Source of the DNA: Huaxiibacter chinensis
GTDB lineage: Bacteria > Pseudomonadota > Gammaproteobacteria > Enterobacterales > Enterobacteriaceae
DNA length: 64,000 nucleotides
Assembly: GCF_022171985.1 (NCBI RefSeq)
Contig: NZ_JAJVHF010000009.1
Location: 1 to 64,000 of the forward strand
Direction: 5' to 3'
The notes under the pieces are model-generated. The model worked only from the letters and a program-made list of their open reading frames with translations. It searched no databases and was not told the DNA's origin. Positions 9,758 through 34,757 of this stretch are shown piece by piece. Position 1 is the stretch's first letter. Each line of letters begins with the position of its first letter. Made by a program: the position numbers and the translations under genes.

Positions 9758-10183
9758 TCAACACCCCTTCGTTTCACTGCGCACGCCCTGTTCAAGCGTC
9801 TCCAGGATCGAGCAGTAAATGCTACTGTGGGCTGTACCGCAGCAGGCATCATTGAGTCTTTGCAGAGATCTCTGCATCGTTTGCAATTCTTCAATACGCG
9901 CCTGAACTTCGCTCAGCCGGGCCTGAACGATACTTTTTGATTCCTGGCAAGTGTGGTGCTCCGGATCTATCCGGATCGACAGCAGTTCTCTTATTGAATC
10001 CAGGGTAAACCCCAGCTGCCGGGCATGTCGAATGAACTTCAGTCTCTGTAGATCCTTTTCCGTATATAGCCTGAACCCACCTTCGGTACGCACTTCATGA
10101 TCCATCATTTGCTGTTTTTCGTAATAACGAATGGTATCGGGGGTGACGTCGGCAAGTTTAGCGATCTGACCAATACGATACAT
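9758..10183 (-). CDS. zntR: Zn(II)-responsive transcriptional regulator ZntR
   Basis: MerR-family activator that twists the zntA promoter when zinc binds, inducing zinc export. 141 aa: N-terminal winged helix-turn-helix (MYRIGQIAKL, then TIRYYEKQ), a dimerisation coiled coil, and the zinc-sensing cysteines C79, C114, C115 and C124. Two ATGs occur in tandem; AGGAGG lies 7 nt before the second, which I use. Its start is embedded at the yhdN stop, so the two are probably coupled. Confidence 0.97.
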   Translation of the reverse strand: MYRIGQIAKLADVTPDTIRYYEKQQMMDHEVRTEGGFRLYTEKDLQRLKFIRHARQLGFTLDSIRELLSIRIDPEHHTCQESKSIVQARLSEVQARIEELQTMQRSLQRLNDACCGTAHSSIYCSILETLEQGVRSETKGC

Positions 10184-10554
10184 CATTCCGCCTCCTTCAT
10201 TTTTGACGCCAGATTATGGGCATATTCACCATGAAGAAACTCGGTGCTTAACCCCGACTGACGTAGTTTAAGTTCTAGCAGCGCAAGACGACGACTGAGC
10301 GCTTCATATTCTGGTTCGTCCCGACTGACTGTTTTTAACAGGTCGGCAAGATCCACCGCTTCTTTACGCTGCTGGAGTTCTGGGGGTAGGCAGCCTGCAT
10401 TTTTAAGAAGCCGATAACCGGCTCGAAGCTCTGGGGGAACGTGGAGATCTTCATCCAGGGTCAATGGTTCACCTGAACCCGGCAGGTTGTCGAATTCTCC
10501 CTGGCGTTGGGCATCAAGTATATGGCGTTCTGCCCACTGATCGAGTAACCACAT
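10183..10554 (-). CDS. yhdN: YhdN, DUF1992 (DnaJ-C28-conserved domain) protein
   Basis: 123 aa beginning MWLLDQWAERHI with the GEFDNLPGSGEPL motif typical of DUF1992, a domain also found in eukaryotic DNAJC28. There is no J domain here. Function is not known to me. It is immediately upstream of zntR with overlapping stop and start, as in E. coli. Confidence 0.9.
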   Translation of the reverse strand: MWLLDQWAERHILDAQRQGEFDNLPGSGEPLTLDEDLHVPPELRAGYRLLKNAGCLPPELQQRKEAVDLADLLKTVSRDEPEYEALSRRLALLELKLRQSGLSTEFLHGEYAHNLASKMKEAE

Positions 10555-10623
10555 AACGTGTGCTCCAGAGGATGAACAAAAATTGATAGGGTTATTGTAG
10601 GGAATATGAGGGCATACAAGATA

Positions 10624-10647
10624 TAAAAAAACCCGCCGAAGCGGGTT
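10624..10647 (-). terminator. Intrinsic terminator of the alpha operon
   Basis: On the minus strand, 7-bp stem AACCCGC/GCGGGTT with a TTCG tetraloop runs straight into a T tract, 19 bp past the rplQ stop. This closes the long ribosomal protein transcription block. Confidence 0.92.
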
Positions 10648-10665
10648 TCTTTACGTTACTGCAGA

Positions 10666-11076
<411 letters not shown>

Positions 11077-11092
11077 TTAACCTGTGATCCGG

Positions 11093-12082
11093 TTACTCGT
11101 CAGCAATGCTTGCCGGTGGCCAGTTTTCCAGGCGCATGCCCAGAGACAGACCACGTGAAGCCAGCACGTCTTTAATCTCGGTAAGAGATTTTTTACCCAG
11201 GTTCGGCGTTTTCAGCAACTCAACCTCGGTACGCTGTACCAGATCACCGATATAGTGGATAGCTTCTGCTTTAAGGCAGTTAGCAGAGCGGACAGTCAAT
11301 TCCAGATCGTCAACAGGGCGCAGCAGGATCGGATCGAATTCTGGTTTCTCTTCTTTCACTTCAGGCTGACGTACATCACGTAAGTCAACGAAAGCTTCCA
11401 GTTGTTCTGCCAGGATGGTTGCCGCACGACGAATCGCCTCTTCAGGATCGATTGTGCCGTTGGTTTCCATTTCGATGACCAGCTTGTCCAGGTCGGTACG
11501 CTGTTCTACACGCGCTGCTTCAACATTGTAGGCAATACGCTCTACAGGGCTGTAACATGCGTCGACCAGCAGACGGCCGATTGGGCGCTCATCTTCTTCC
11601 GAATGAATTCGGGCAGAAGCCGGCACATAACCACGACCGCGCTGAACTTTGATACGCATGCTAATCGCTGCGTTCTCATCGGTCAGGTGGCAGATCACGT
11701 GCTGCGGCTTGACGATTTCGACATCACCGTCGTGGGTAATGTCGGCTGCAGTCACAGGGCCAATGCCAGATTTATTCAAGGTAAGGATAACTTCATCTTT
11801 CCCCTGAACTCTCACCGCAAGCCCTTTCAGGTTGAGCAGGATTTCCAGGATATCCTCCTGAACACCTTCTTTGGTGCTGTACTCATGAAGTACACCATCA
11901 ATCTCAACTTCGGTCACCGCACAACCCGGCATCGATGAGAGCAGAATACGGCGCAGTGCGTTACCCAGAGTATGGCCAAAGCCACGCTCTAAAGGCTCAA
12001 GGGTCACCTTGGCGTGCGTCGAACTCACTTGCTCGATATCTACCAGGCGCGGTTTTAGAAACTCTGTCACAGAACCCTGCAT
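11093..12082 (-). CDS. rpoA: RNA polymerase alpha subunit
   Basis: 329 aa, exact enterobacterial length. The N-terminal domain (about 1-235) dimerises and nucleates core assembly. A flexible linker near the [10 protein letters not shown] segment leads to the C-terminal domain with the helix-hairpin-helix that contacts UP elements and activators such as CRP (also encoded here). It lies between rpsD and rplQ in the alpha operon, tying polymerase to ribosome synthesis. Confidence 0.99.
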
Positions 12083-12107
12083 TGTGTCCTCTCTTTGGTA
12101 CTAAGCT

Positions 12108-12731
<624 letters not shown>

Positions 12732-12762
12732 CTATCTCCAACAATCCTAGAAAACGTAAGCG

Positions 12763-13155
<393 letters not shown>

Positions 13156-13168
13156 TCAATCACCCCGA

Positions 13169-13640
<472 letters not shown>

Positions 13641-13671
13641 CCCAACTTTGCAAGAAAAATATGCGAAATAA

Positions 13672-15151
<1,480 letters not shown>

Positions 15152-15158
15152 CTGCTAC

Positions 15159-16292
<1,134 letters not shown>

Positions 16293-16297
16293 CTACC

Positions 16298-17605
<1,308 letters not shown>

Positions 17606-17629
17606 TTACTCCCGTGATTCAATTGGTAA

Positions 17630-17935
<306 letters not shown>

Positions 17936-17949
17936 TCAGTAACCCTACC

Positions 17950-19212
<1,263 letters not shown>

Positions 19213-19280
19213 CTAATGTCAACTACTACCTGAGACTCCAAAATCAGAGCCGTTAAAAAGCCCCATATCGAGGGCGCGGC

Positions 19281-19309
19281 ATTATAACACCGCTTCTACA
19301 ATATGGGTA
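19281..19309 (-). promoter_or_regulatory. spc operon promoter
   Basis: On the minus strand a TATAAT -10 (19281-19286) is followed by a GC-rich stretch, with a weak -35 (TACCCA, 19304-19309) at 17 bp. It lies just past the S10 operon terminator and about 80 bp before rplN, matching the known E. coli spc promoter position. Confidence 0.8.
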
Positions 19310-19310
19310 G

Positions 19311-19341
19311 AAAAAATAAACGGCTCATTGCTGAGCCGTTT
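19311..19341 (-). terminator. S10 operon terminator
   Basis: 10-bp stem AAACGGCTCA/TGAGCCGTTT with a 4-nt loop followed by ATTTTTT on the minus strand, 25 bp past the rpsQ stop. It separates the S10 and spc operons. Confidence 0.92.
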
Positions 19342-19366
19342 ATTCGTATTGAGAAGGCTAACTCTA

Positions 19367-21295
<1,929 letters not shown>

Positions 21296-21300
21296 CTACC

Positions 21301-21582
<282 letters not shown>

Positions 21583-21595
21583 TTATCCTCTAATA

Positions 21596-23991
<2,396 letters not shown>

Positions 23992-24011
23992 TCAATCGCT
24001 CGATGACCTGA

Positions 24012-24491
<480 letters not shown>

Positions 24492-24498
24492 CCCGCGC

Positions 24499-24526
24499 AT
24501 TATACGTAAATCTGGGCGAGACGCAA
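24499..24526 (-). promoter_or_regulatory. S10 operon promoter
   Basis: On the minus strand TATAAT (24499-24504) and TTGCGT (24521-24526) are spaced by 16 bp and followed by GC-rich GCGCGGGC, the discriminator type of stringently controlled promoters. Confidence 0.8.
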
Positions 24527-24704
24527 GTGTCGTTTAGAAAATAAGCGCCAGAGATTCATTATGCGCAGCCGCTCGCATTCTTTCTGAAAACGCGCGGCCC
24601 TTCACCACATGAGTGGAAGCCGACACGCAGGGTCTTAATTTTCAATTTGTCGCCCATGAATGATGTGAGGATGATGCGCTAAACCTCTTTTCAAGGATGA
24701 TGAC

Positions 24705-25178
24705 ATGCTGACCACCCTGCCCTTTTTGCTCGTCTATTTAATGCTTTCGGTTTTACTGGTACGTGAAGATATTCGCACGGGATTGTTGCCGGACCGCTAT
24801 GTGTGTCCGTTACTCTGGGCAGGCCTGCTCTTCCAGCTTTGCATTCACCCCTCTTTTCTTCCGAGCGCGGTGGTTGGGGCGATGGCTGGCTATCTGGGTT
24901 TTTCGGCTATCTACTGGGGGTTTCGATTGGTATGCCATCGCGAGGGGCTGGGCTATGGCGATGTAAAATATGTGGCAGCGCTTGGAGCATGGCATGGATG
25001 GTGCATTTTACCCGTACTGGCGCTCGTCGCGGCGCTCATGGCACTCGTGTATCTTCTCATTCTCTCTTTATGTCAGCCTGAAAAAGAGCCATTAAAAAAC
25101 CCACTGCCTTTTGGGCCATTTCTGGCAGCAGCGGGTTTATGCGTCGGCTGGCAAAGCCTGATTAATTTTCCACTTTGA
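24705..25178 (+). CDS. Short A24-family prepilin peptidase (GspO/HopD-like)
   Basis: 157 aa, polytopic. The two catalytic aspartates of the family are visible: D22 in REDIRTG and D86 in GYGDVK. Full-length prepilin peptidases are about 225-290 aa and carry an N-terminal cysteine-rich methyltransferase part; that part is absent, so only the peptidase core remains. In E. coli gspO stands here beside bfr at the end of a gsp secretion operon; no other gsp gene is present, so its substrate is unclear. AAGGA lies 7 nt before the ATG. The 3' end overlaps convergent bfr by 17 bp. Confidence 0.85.
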   Translation: MLTTLPFLLVYLMLSVLLVREDIRTGLLPDRYVCPLLWAGLLFQLCIHPSFLPSAVVGAMAGYLGFSAIYWGFRLVCHREGLGYGDVKYVAALGAWHGWCILPVLALVAALMALVYLLILSLCQPEKEPLKNPLPFGPFLAAAGLCVGWQSLINFPL

Positions 25179-25638
25179 TCTGCGACTGAAGATAGTTTGG
25201 CAGGCCAATCTTGCCGATCAGATCCAGCTCAGTTTCCAGCCAGTCGATGTGACCTTCCTCATCGGCCAGAATCTGAATCATCATATCGCGGCTCACGTAG
25301 TCATGGACGCTATCCGCATAGGCAATCGCCTCACGCAGATCTTTCGCCCCTTCAAGTTCCAGCGCCAGGTCTGAACGGAGCATCTCCTCGACGTCTTCGC
25401 CGATGCCCAGTTTGCCGAGATCCTGCAGGTTAGGAATGCCTTCAAGGAACAAAATACGCTCGATGTACTTATCTGCGTGTTTCATCTCATCGATGGATTC
25501 GTGGTATTCAACATCATTGAGGCGCGTCAGGCCCCAGTTTTTGAACATTCTTGCATGAAGAAAATACTGATTGATTGCGACAAGCTCATTTCCCAATAAT
25601 TTATTGAGATAACTTATGATTTTCACATCACCTTTCAT
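25162..25638 (-). CDS. bfr: Bacterioferritin
   Basis: 158 aa, 24-mer haem-containing iron store. Diiron ligands E18, E51, H54, E94, E127 and H130 and the haem ligand M52 are in place by family numbering. It lies 72 bp after bfd, whose product releases iron from it, and its 3' end overlaps the convergent prepilin peptidase gene. Confidence 0.98.
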   Translation of the reverse strand: MKGDVKIISYLNKLLGNELVAINQYFLHARMFKNWGLTRLNDVEYHESIDEMKHADKYIERILFLEGIPNLQDLGKLGIGEDVEEMLRSDLALELEGAKDLREAIAYADSVHDYVSRDMMIQILADEEGHIDWLETELDLIGKIGLPNYLQSQIKVEN

Positions 25639-25710
25639 TATATAGTCCCTCCGCTTCCACTCATTGAAGCGTAGAACGGGCTACAGGGATGTCAAAAAAA
25701 AGATCGGTGC

Positions 25711-25905
25711 TTAGGCAATCTCTTTGAATTCTGGGATCTGCATCAGTTCATCCTGCATGATCTCACGGGCGGCGCGTACGCACTTACCGCACTGATTTCC
25801 TACGGGAACAAACTTGCGCAGCTGCTGGAAGGATTGTGGCTGAAATTGACGAACGGCCTGACGAATTTTTTTATCACTCACACCATTACATAAGCAAACG
25901 TACAT
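25711..25905 (-). CDS. bfd: Bacterioferritin-associated ferredoxin Bfd
   Basis: 64 aa [2Fe-2S] protein that reduces the Bfr haem to mobilise stored iron. Cluster cysteines C4, C6, C39 and C42 (MYVCLC and NQCGKC) are intact. First gene of bfd-bfr, behind a promoter overlapping a Fur-like box, consistent with induction under iron starvation. Confidence 0.97.
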   Translation of the reverse strand: MYVCLCNGVSDKKIRQAVRQFQPQSFQQLRKFVPVGNQCGKCVRAAREIMQDELMQIPEFKEIA

Positions 25906-25932
25906 ACAGACTCCCGTTCAAAATATGCGCAA

Positions 25933-25961
25933 AGTGTAAGTGAGAATGGTTATGATTACAA
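25933..25961 (-). promoter_or_regulatory. bfd promoter overlapping a Fur-like box
   Basis: Minus-strand TTGTAA (25956-25961) and TACACT (25933-25938) are spaced by exactly 17 bp. Between and over them, 25942-25960 matches the 19-bp Fur consensus at 14 positions by hand count. Fur repression of bfd is known in E. coli. Confidence 0.65.
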
Positions 25962-26040
25962 TAGCACAGGCCGCAGGATACGCGTCGGAACGGGACAAAA
26001 AATGCGAAAATTTGTGACAAATACAGACTCGCATAAAACA

Positions 26041-26066
26041 AAAAAGGACGCCGAAGCGTCCTTTTT
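26041..26066 (-). terminator. str operon terminator after tufA
   Basis: Minus-strand stem GGACGC/GCGTCC, extended by A-U pairs, with a TTCG tetraloop and T-run, 17 bp past the tufA stop. Confidence 0.93.
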
Positions 26067-26083
26067 AATTCAGGGATAATTAA

Positions 26084-27310
<1,227 letters not shown>

Positions 27311-27335
27311 GGGATTTTGTTTTTAACCCTATGGC

Positions 27336-29477
<2,142 letters not shown>

Positions 29478-29490
29478 TCAGTTAAGTAAC

Positions 29491-29525
29491 CCAGAGCGGG
29501 CAGCTTCTCTGAAGCGCCCGTCTGG
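29491..29525 (-). other. Intercistronic hairpin rpsG-fusA
   Basis: An interrupted inverted repeat (CCAGA..CGGGC..GCTTC pairing with GAAGC GCCCG TCTGG, one-base bulges on one arm, 3-nt loop) fills the middle of the 95-bp gap. Role unknown; a stability or processing signal is possible. Confidence 0.55.
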
Positions 29526-29545
29526 TGACTATGACTCCGAAGGGA

Positions 29546-30031
<486 letters not shown>

Positions 30032-30111
30032 TTAATTCAGGATTGTCCAAAACTCATAGAGTTTAGTTTGACATTAGTTAAAACAGTTTGGCCTTACTTA
30101 ACGGAGAACCA

Positions 30112-30589
<478 letters not shown>

Positions 30590-30610
30590 GAAATATACAA
30601 CGATCTCGGC

Positions 30611-30898
30611 TTACCAGCTCATTTGACTGGCATGCTTCACGGCAAGATTAACGAAGTCAGTATAGTCAACGACGTCGATTTTGGCTGAAATTTGACCAGA
30701 AAGACCGCGGGCATCAATGTCTTCCCTTAGTGCAGAGATGGATATGGGGGCATTGCTGAAAATTTCAACGAAGCGATTGCCCTTAATGGCGCCCAGCACA
30801 CCATCCTGGATAAGCAGCAGATCGTCGCCTTCACTCAGCATACGGAGCAGGCTGTCGATGTCACATTGCCAGGGTGAGTGGCGGAGGGTATGGAGCAT
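30611..30898 (-). CDS. tusB: Sulfurtransferase complex subunit TusB
   Basis: 95 aa DsrH-like subunit of the TusBCD heterohexamer, which relays sulfur from TusA to TusE for 2-thiouridine synthesis at tRNA wobble position 34. [14 protein letters not shown] and the terminal HASQMSW are typical. Downstream of tusC; followed by the str promoter. Confidence 0.96.
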   Translation of the reverse strand: MLHTLRHSPWQCDIDSLLRMLSEGDDLLLIQDGVLGAIKGNRFVEIFSNAPISISALREDIDARGLSGQISAKIDVVDYTDFVNLAVKHASQMSW

Positions 30899-30905
30899 AG
30901 CGGCC

Positions 30906-31265
30906 TCAGAATGTCAGAACGGTATCGTACCGGGAGAGTTCATTACGCAGGGCATCGGGCGCCAGCGCTGTCGCTTCCAGTACCATAGGGGTACTTTCAG
31001 CCAGACCGCGCGCTTTTAACGACTCCGCACAGACCCAAATTGACTCAATGTCATAGAGAGGCAGGACCTTAAAGGTGGCGATATAATCCCGGGCCAGTAT
31101 TTTCTGCGGCTGCTGTCCTGCAAGGATCTGAAGGACACCGTCGCTGATAAAAAAGACGCCAATCTCTTCGGTAAGAGCCGAAGTCGCCAGCAACGCATCC
31201 AGCCCTTCCCGACCGGATGCGCTTCCATGGGGGGCTGACGTAAAAACAAACGCCACGCGCTTCAT
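30906..31265 (-). CDS. tusC: Sulfurtransferase complex subunit TusC
   Basis: 119 aa DsrF-like subunit with the [20 protein letters not shown] segment. It overlaps the tusD stop by one base, so subunits are probably translated in stoichiometric coupling. Confidence 0.96.
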   Translation of the reverse strand: MKRVAFVFTSAPHGSASGREGLDALLATSALTEEIGVFFISDGVLQILAGQQPQKILARDYIATFKVLPLYDIESIWVCAESLKARGLAESTPMVLEATALAPDALRNELSRYDTVLTF

Positions 31266-31651
31266 CAGAATTGCACCATACGATCGCAGGTAAGCGCAGC
31301 CTGTGCCAGCGCGCCTAAACCACTTAAAGAAAATCCTGACTGGAGATTCGCCCCTGTCAGCCCTAACCGTTCAGCCTCCGTGCTGTCCACGACGCCACGG
31401 CGCAATGCGGCAGCAACACAGATATGTAGCTCAACGCCGTGCTTTTCGTGAAGCGTCTGCCAGGCGCGTACCATATCAACCTCATCGGAGGCCGGGGACG
31501 TGAGCTGGTTCGCGTTGTAGATGCCTTCGCGGTAGAAGAAAATATTCATTACGTGATGGCCAGCCTGCAGCAAGGTTTGCGCGAACTGCAGGGCGCTGCT
31601 TGCCTGCTGAGTGCCGTATGCCGGCCCTGTGACCATTAACGCAAAGCGCAT
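31265..31651 (-). CDS. tusD: Sulfurtransferase TusD
   Basis: 128 aa DsrE-like subunit carrying the persulfide-accepting cysteine at residue 78 (HICVAA). It overlaps tusC and yheO by one base each, forming a tight yheO-tusDCB run ahead of the str operon. Confidence 0.96.
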   Translation of the reverse strand: MRFALMVTGPAYGTQQASSALQFAQTLLQAGHHVMNIFFYREGIYNANQLTSPASDEVDMVRAWQTLHEKHGVELHICVAAALRRGVVDSTEAERLGLTGANLQSGFSLSGLGALAQAALTCDRMVQF

Positions 31652-32373
31652 TACTTATCCTGCCCCAGGAAATCGCCGCTTTTGAACTGACGAATATAGA
31701 GATAAACCGTATGTTTTGAGATGTTCAGACGATCGGCCACCTGGTTGATCGCATCTTTAATGTCGAAAATGCCTTTCTCATAGAGATTCAACACAATCTG
31801 GCGGTTCTTGGCGTTGTTCGACACGTTGCGATCGGCGTTCACCTCTTCGATGGTGAACTCCAGCGTCTGTGTGACCAAATCTTCCACAGAAGACGCAAAG
31901 TTGACGGATGACCCTACATCAGGCGTTTCCGGTGGAATAAAGGTGCTCATGATCTGCGAGAAAGGCACATCAAGGTTCATGTTGATGCACAGCAAACCAA
32001 TGACGCGGTGATCGCGGTTACGGATAGCGATGGTTTCTGACTTCATCAGCACGCCGCTTTTGGCACGGGTGAAATAACATTTTGAGACGCTGCTGTCCGC
32101 GCCGGTCATGTCGTGCAGCATACGCAATGCAAGGTCGGTGATTGGCGAGCCAATTTTGCGACCAGTGTGCTCACCATTGGCAATGCGGATGGCGGAACAT
32201 TTAAGATCTTGCAAGGAGTGCAATACGATTTCGCAGTGCGGGCCTATGAGCATCGCTAACCCGTCCACCACCGCTTCGTAGGATTTTAAGATATCGAAGT
32301 CGGTCTGATCGAAAGGACGTTGATCCAGCAGATCAAGCTCGCTGGTTTCGTTGGTTAAAAGCGACCTGGACAT
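31651..32373 (-). CDS. yheO: YheO, PAS/HTH transcriptional regulator
   Basis: 240 aa. The N-terminal YheO-type PAS-like domain (about 30-140) resembles the DauR family, and a C-terminal helix-turn-helix ([22 protein letters not shown]) should bind DNA. Its regulon and ligand are unknown to me. First gene of the yheO-tusDCB group, one-base overlap with tusD. Confidence 0.92.
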   Translation of the reverse strand: MSRSLLTNETSELDLLDQRPFDQTDFDILKSYEAVVDGLAMLIGPHCEIVLHSLQDLKCSAIRIANGEHTGRKIGSPITDLALRMLHDMTGADSSVSKCYFTRAKSGVLMKSETIAIRNRDHRVIGLLCINMNLDVPFSQIMSTFIPPETPDVGSSVNFASSVEDLVTQTLEFTIEEVNADRNVSNNAKNRQIVLNLYEKGIFDIKDAINQVADRLNISKHTVYLYIRQFKSGDFLGQDK

Positions 32374-32497
32374 GAAAAAAACACTCCTTTTCAGGAGCCT
32401 GTCGTTATGTTTTCAGGGCAGGCTCATATTTACACGGACAACTAAATTAATACAGCGTAGGCAATGCTTTCCAGTGTTAATTATATCTGCCCCATAA

Positions 32498-32526
32498 TAA
32501 AAAAACCGCCGCCTTAAAGGCGGCGG
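32498..32526 (-). terminator. Terminator after fkpA
   Basis: Minus-strand 10-bp stem CCGCCGCCTT/AAGGCGGCGG (one-base loop as drawn, in practice a few bases) followed by a T-run, just past the fkpA stop. Confidence 0.9.
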
Positions 32527-32536
32527 CGTCACTCTT

Positions 32537-33358
32537 TTACTTCTTCGCAGCGTCTGCTGCTTTTTCGTCGGTCGCCGCTTCAGGCTTGGCGTCCGCTTTC
32601 GGCGCTGGTTTGATATCCAGCAGCTCTACGTTGAAGACCAGCGTAGAATTGGCCGGGATACCCGGAACACCGGTTTTGCCGTAAGCCAGGTCTGGTGGAA
32701 TAACCAGCTGAATTTTACCGCCTTTCTTGATGTTTTTCAGGCCTTCGGTCCAGCCAGGGATAACACCGTCCAGACGGAAGGAGAGCGGCTCACCGCGGGT
32801 GTAAGAGTTATCGAACTCTTTACCGTCAATCAGCGTCCCTTTGTAGTTCACGACAACCGTATCGCTGTCTTTAGGCGCGTCACCGGTACCGGCTTTCTCG
32901 ACTTTATACAGCAGGCCAGTAGAAGAGGTTTTCACATCTTTCTCTTTGGCAAATTTCTCACGGAAGGCTTTACCTTTCGCTTCGTTATCCGCGGCGTCTT
33001 TTTCCATCTTCGCCTGAGCGGAGGACTTCACGCGAGCTTCGAAAGCCTGCAGAGTCTGTTCAATTTCCTGGTCAGACAGTTTGCTTTTGTTGGCAAACGC
33101 ATCCTGAACACCGGCGATCAGCTGATCTTTATCCAGTTTGATGCCCAGTTTTTCCTGCTCTTTCAGAGAGTTTTCCATGTAACGGCCCAGAGATGCGCCC
33201 AGCGCGTACGCTGATTTCTGGTCGTCATTTTTGAACGCCGCTTTACTCTCTGCGCTTGCAGCAGGTTTCGCCGCAGTATCGGCAGCGAAAGAGAGTGGCG
33301 CATTCAGCGCAACGGCCATTGTCGTCGCCAGCAGCGTGACTTTAAACAGTGATTTCAT
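32537..33358 (-). CDS. fkpA: FKBP-type periplasmic prolyl isomerase FkpA
   Basis: 273 aa. An N-terminal signal peptide ends near PLSFA|ADTA (about residue 25). The helical dimerisation/chaperone part (about 40-140) precedes the FKBP isomerase domain (about 150-250, DTVVNYKGTLIDG and PPDLAYG). It assists folding of envelope proteins; in E. coli it belongs to the sigma-E regulon. The alanine-rich C-terminus is low-complexity. Confidence 0.97.
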   Translation of the reverse strand: MKSLFKVTLLATTMAVALNAPLSFAADTAAKPAASAESKAAFKNDDQKSAYALGASLGRYMENSLKEQEKLGIKLDKDQLIAGVQDAFANKSKLSDQEIEQTLQAFEARVKSSAQAKMEKDAADNEAKGKAFREKFAKEKDVKTSSTGLLYKVEKAGTGDAPKDSDTVVVNYKGTLIDGKEFDNSYTRGEPLSFRLDGVIPGWTEGLKNIKKGGKIQLVIPPDLAYGKTGVPGIPANSTLVFNVELLDIKPAPKADAKPEAATDEKAADAAKK

Positions 33359-33596
33359 CCATATCTCCAGGAACCGGGGCCTCTCGCCCCAGTATTAAAT
33401 GTAAATGAGATGCGTACTATAGAACGTTGCAGAAGAAATCTACAGACGGACTCCCCCTAATCTCGCTACTTTTCAGACTATTTTTGTTTAAATAAGTTTC
33501 TTGCGGGAGGGATGGATACTGCACAGCAGGCTAAACTCGGGTAAAATTCGACACCGCCAATGTCTGATGGCGTAACAGTAAATGACGAGGTCAATC

Positions 33597-33815
33597 ATGC
33601 ACGAAAAAACCATGGAAGCGCGGCTGGCCGAGCTGGAAAGCCGTCTGGCGTTCCAGGATGTTACCATCGAAGAACTGAACCAGACCGTCACGGCTCATGA
33701 ATTAGAAATGGCGAAACTTCGCGATCTTTTACGCTTGCTGACGGAAAAAGTGAAAGCAACGCAGTCTTCTCACCTGGCTTCACAGGCAGAAGAAACACCT
33801 CCGCCTCATTATTGA
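33597..33815 (+). CDS. slyX: SlyX family coiled-coil protein
   Basis: 72 aa from the ATG at 33597, matching the usual length; an earlier ATG adds five residues and is not conserved. Heptad-rich [14 protein letters not shown] and later leucines predict a coiled coil; the ending ETPPPHY is conserved. Function unknown. It converges on slyD across a shared terminator. Confidence 0.93.
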   Translation: MHEKTMEARLAELESRLAFQDVTIEELNQTVTAHELEMAKLRDLLRLLTEKVKATQSSHLASQAEETPPPHY

Positions 33816-33820
33816 GACGT

Positions 33821-33851
33821 AAAAAAAGCGGGATTTAATCCCGCTTTTTTA
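33821..33851. terminator. Bidirectional terminator slyX/slyD
   Basis: Stem GCGGGAT/ATCCCGC flanked by A6 on the left and T6 on the right, so it reads as a terminator on both strands between the convergent genes. Confidence 0.93.
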
Positions 33852-33867
33852 TTTCCGTATCAGGAAA

Positions 33868-34452
33868 TTAGTGGCAACCGCAGCCGCCGTTACCGCAACC
33901 ACCTTTGCCGTGCTCGTGACCGTGGTCATGATCGTGGCCGTGACCACCGCAGCAACCGTCATGGTCGTGATCGTGGTCGTGACCGTGCGCACCGTGAACG
34001 TGGCCATGAGCCAGCTCTTCTTCAGTGGCTTCACGGATCGCGATAACTTCCACGTTGAACTTCAGGTTCTGGCCAGCCAGCATGTGGTTACCATCAACCA
34101 CAACATGCTCGTCTTCCACTTCGGTGATTTCAACCGGAACGGGACCCTGGTCAGTTTCTGCCAGGAAACGCATGCCAACCTGCAGCTCGTCAACGCCCAT
34201 GAAGACGTCTTTAGGCACGCGCTGAACCAGGTTTTCATCGTACTGACCGTAAGCGTCGTTAGCACCTACAGCAACGTCAAATTTATCGCCAACATCGTGA
34301 CCTTCCAGCGCGCTTTCCAGGCCGGAAATCAGGGAACCGTGACCATGCAGGTAGTCCAGCGGCGCACTCACCGGAGACTCATCAACCAACACACCGTCTT
34401 CTGTACGTACCTGATAGGCCAGGCTGACCACCAGGTCTTTTGCTACTTTCAT
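33868..34452 (-). CDS. slyD: FKBP-type prolyl isomerase SlyD
   Basis: 194 aa cytosolic isomerase, chaperone and metallochaperone. FKBP domain with inserted insert-in-flap chaperone domain (about 1-145), then a long His/Cys/Gly tail (about 150-194) that binds nickel and feeds [NiFe]-hydrogenase maturation in E. coli. The tail is 2 residues shorter than K-12 and very repetitive. Confidence 0.97.
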   Translation of the reverse strand: MKVAKDLVVSLAYQVRTEDGVLVDESPVSAPLDYLHGHGSLISGLESALEGHDVGDKFDVAVGANDAYGQYDENLVQRVPKDVFMGVDELQVGMRFLAETDQGPVPVEITEVEDEHVVVDGNHMLAGQNLKFNVEVIAIREATEEELAHGHVHGAHGHDHDHDHDGCCGGHGHDHDHGHEHGKGGCGNGGCGCH

Positions 34453-34546
34453 GATATCTCCTGAGCGTGGGAAAATTGCTGGCGCAGATTGTAGCGGAAA
34501 TCTGCACCTGTGTACCCTTTAGCTTAAAAAAACTCTGGGTATATCG

Positions 34547-34747
34547 CTAGTCCGGATGAAAAATGCCGATCACTTGCTCCTCTTTGCGCACGTGCTCGCG
34601 TACCTCTTTATCCGCCTCGCGCATCTGGTGTCCGCACTTAACGCACTCAACAATATCAATATTATTTTCGCGCCACATCGCCAGTGAATCCTGAGCCTGA
34701 CAGGCCGGGCATTTTGCCCCTGCAATAAAACGTTTACGTACTGCCAT
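34547..34747 (-). CDS. yheV: YheV, zinc-ribbon protein
   Basis: 66 aa with a two-CXXC zinc ribbon (CPAC and CVKC) in a compact fold. No known function. It lies 10 bp after kefB and is probably cotranscribed with kefG-kefB. Confidence 0.93.
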   Translation of the reverse strand: MAVRKRFIAGAKCPACQAQDSLAMWRENNIDIVECVKCGHQMREADKEVREHVRKEEQVIGIFHPD

Positions 34748-34757
34748 CTTTTAACCC

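Noticed and set aside
24531..24704. Possible gene or sRNA between the S10 promoter and the prepilin peptidase gene
   Set aside because: No frame, terminator or convincing promoter was seen; left as plain intergenic sequence.
32374..32497. Structured leader before yheO
   Set aside because: An inverted CTCCT...AGGAG-like element is present near the start codon but too short to support a riboswitch or attenuator call.
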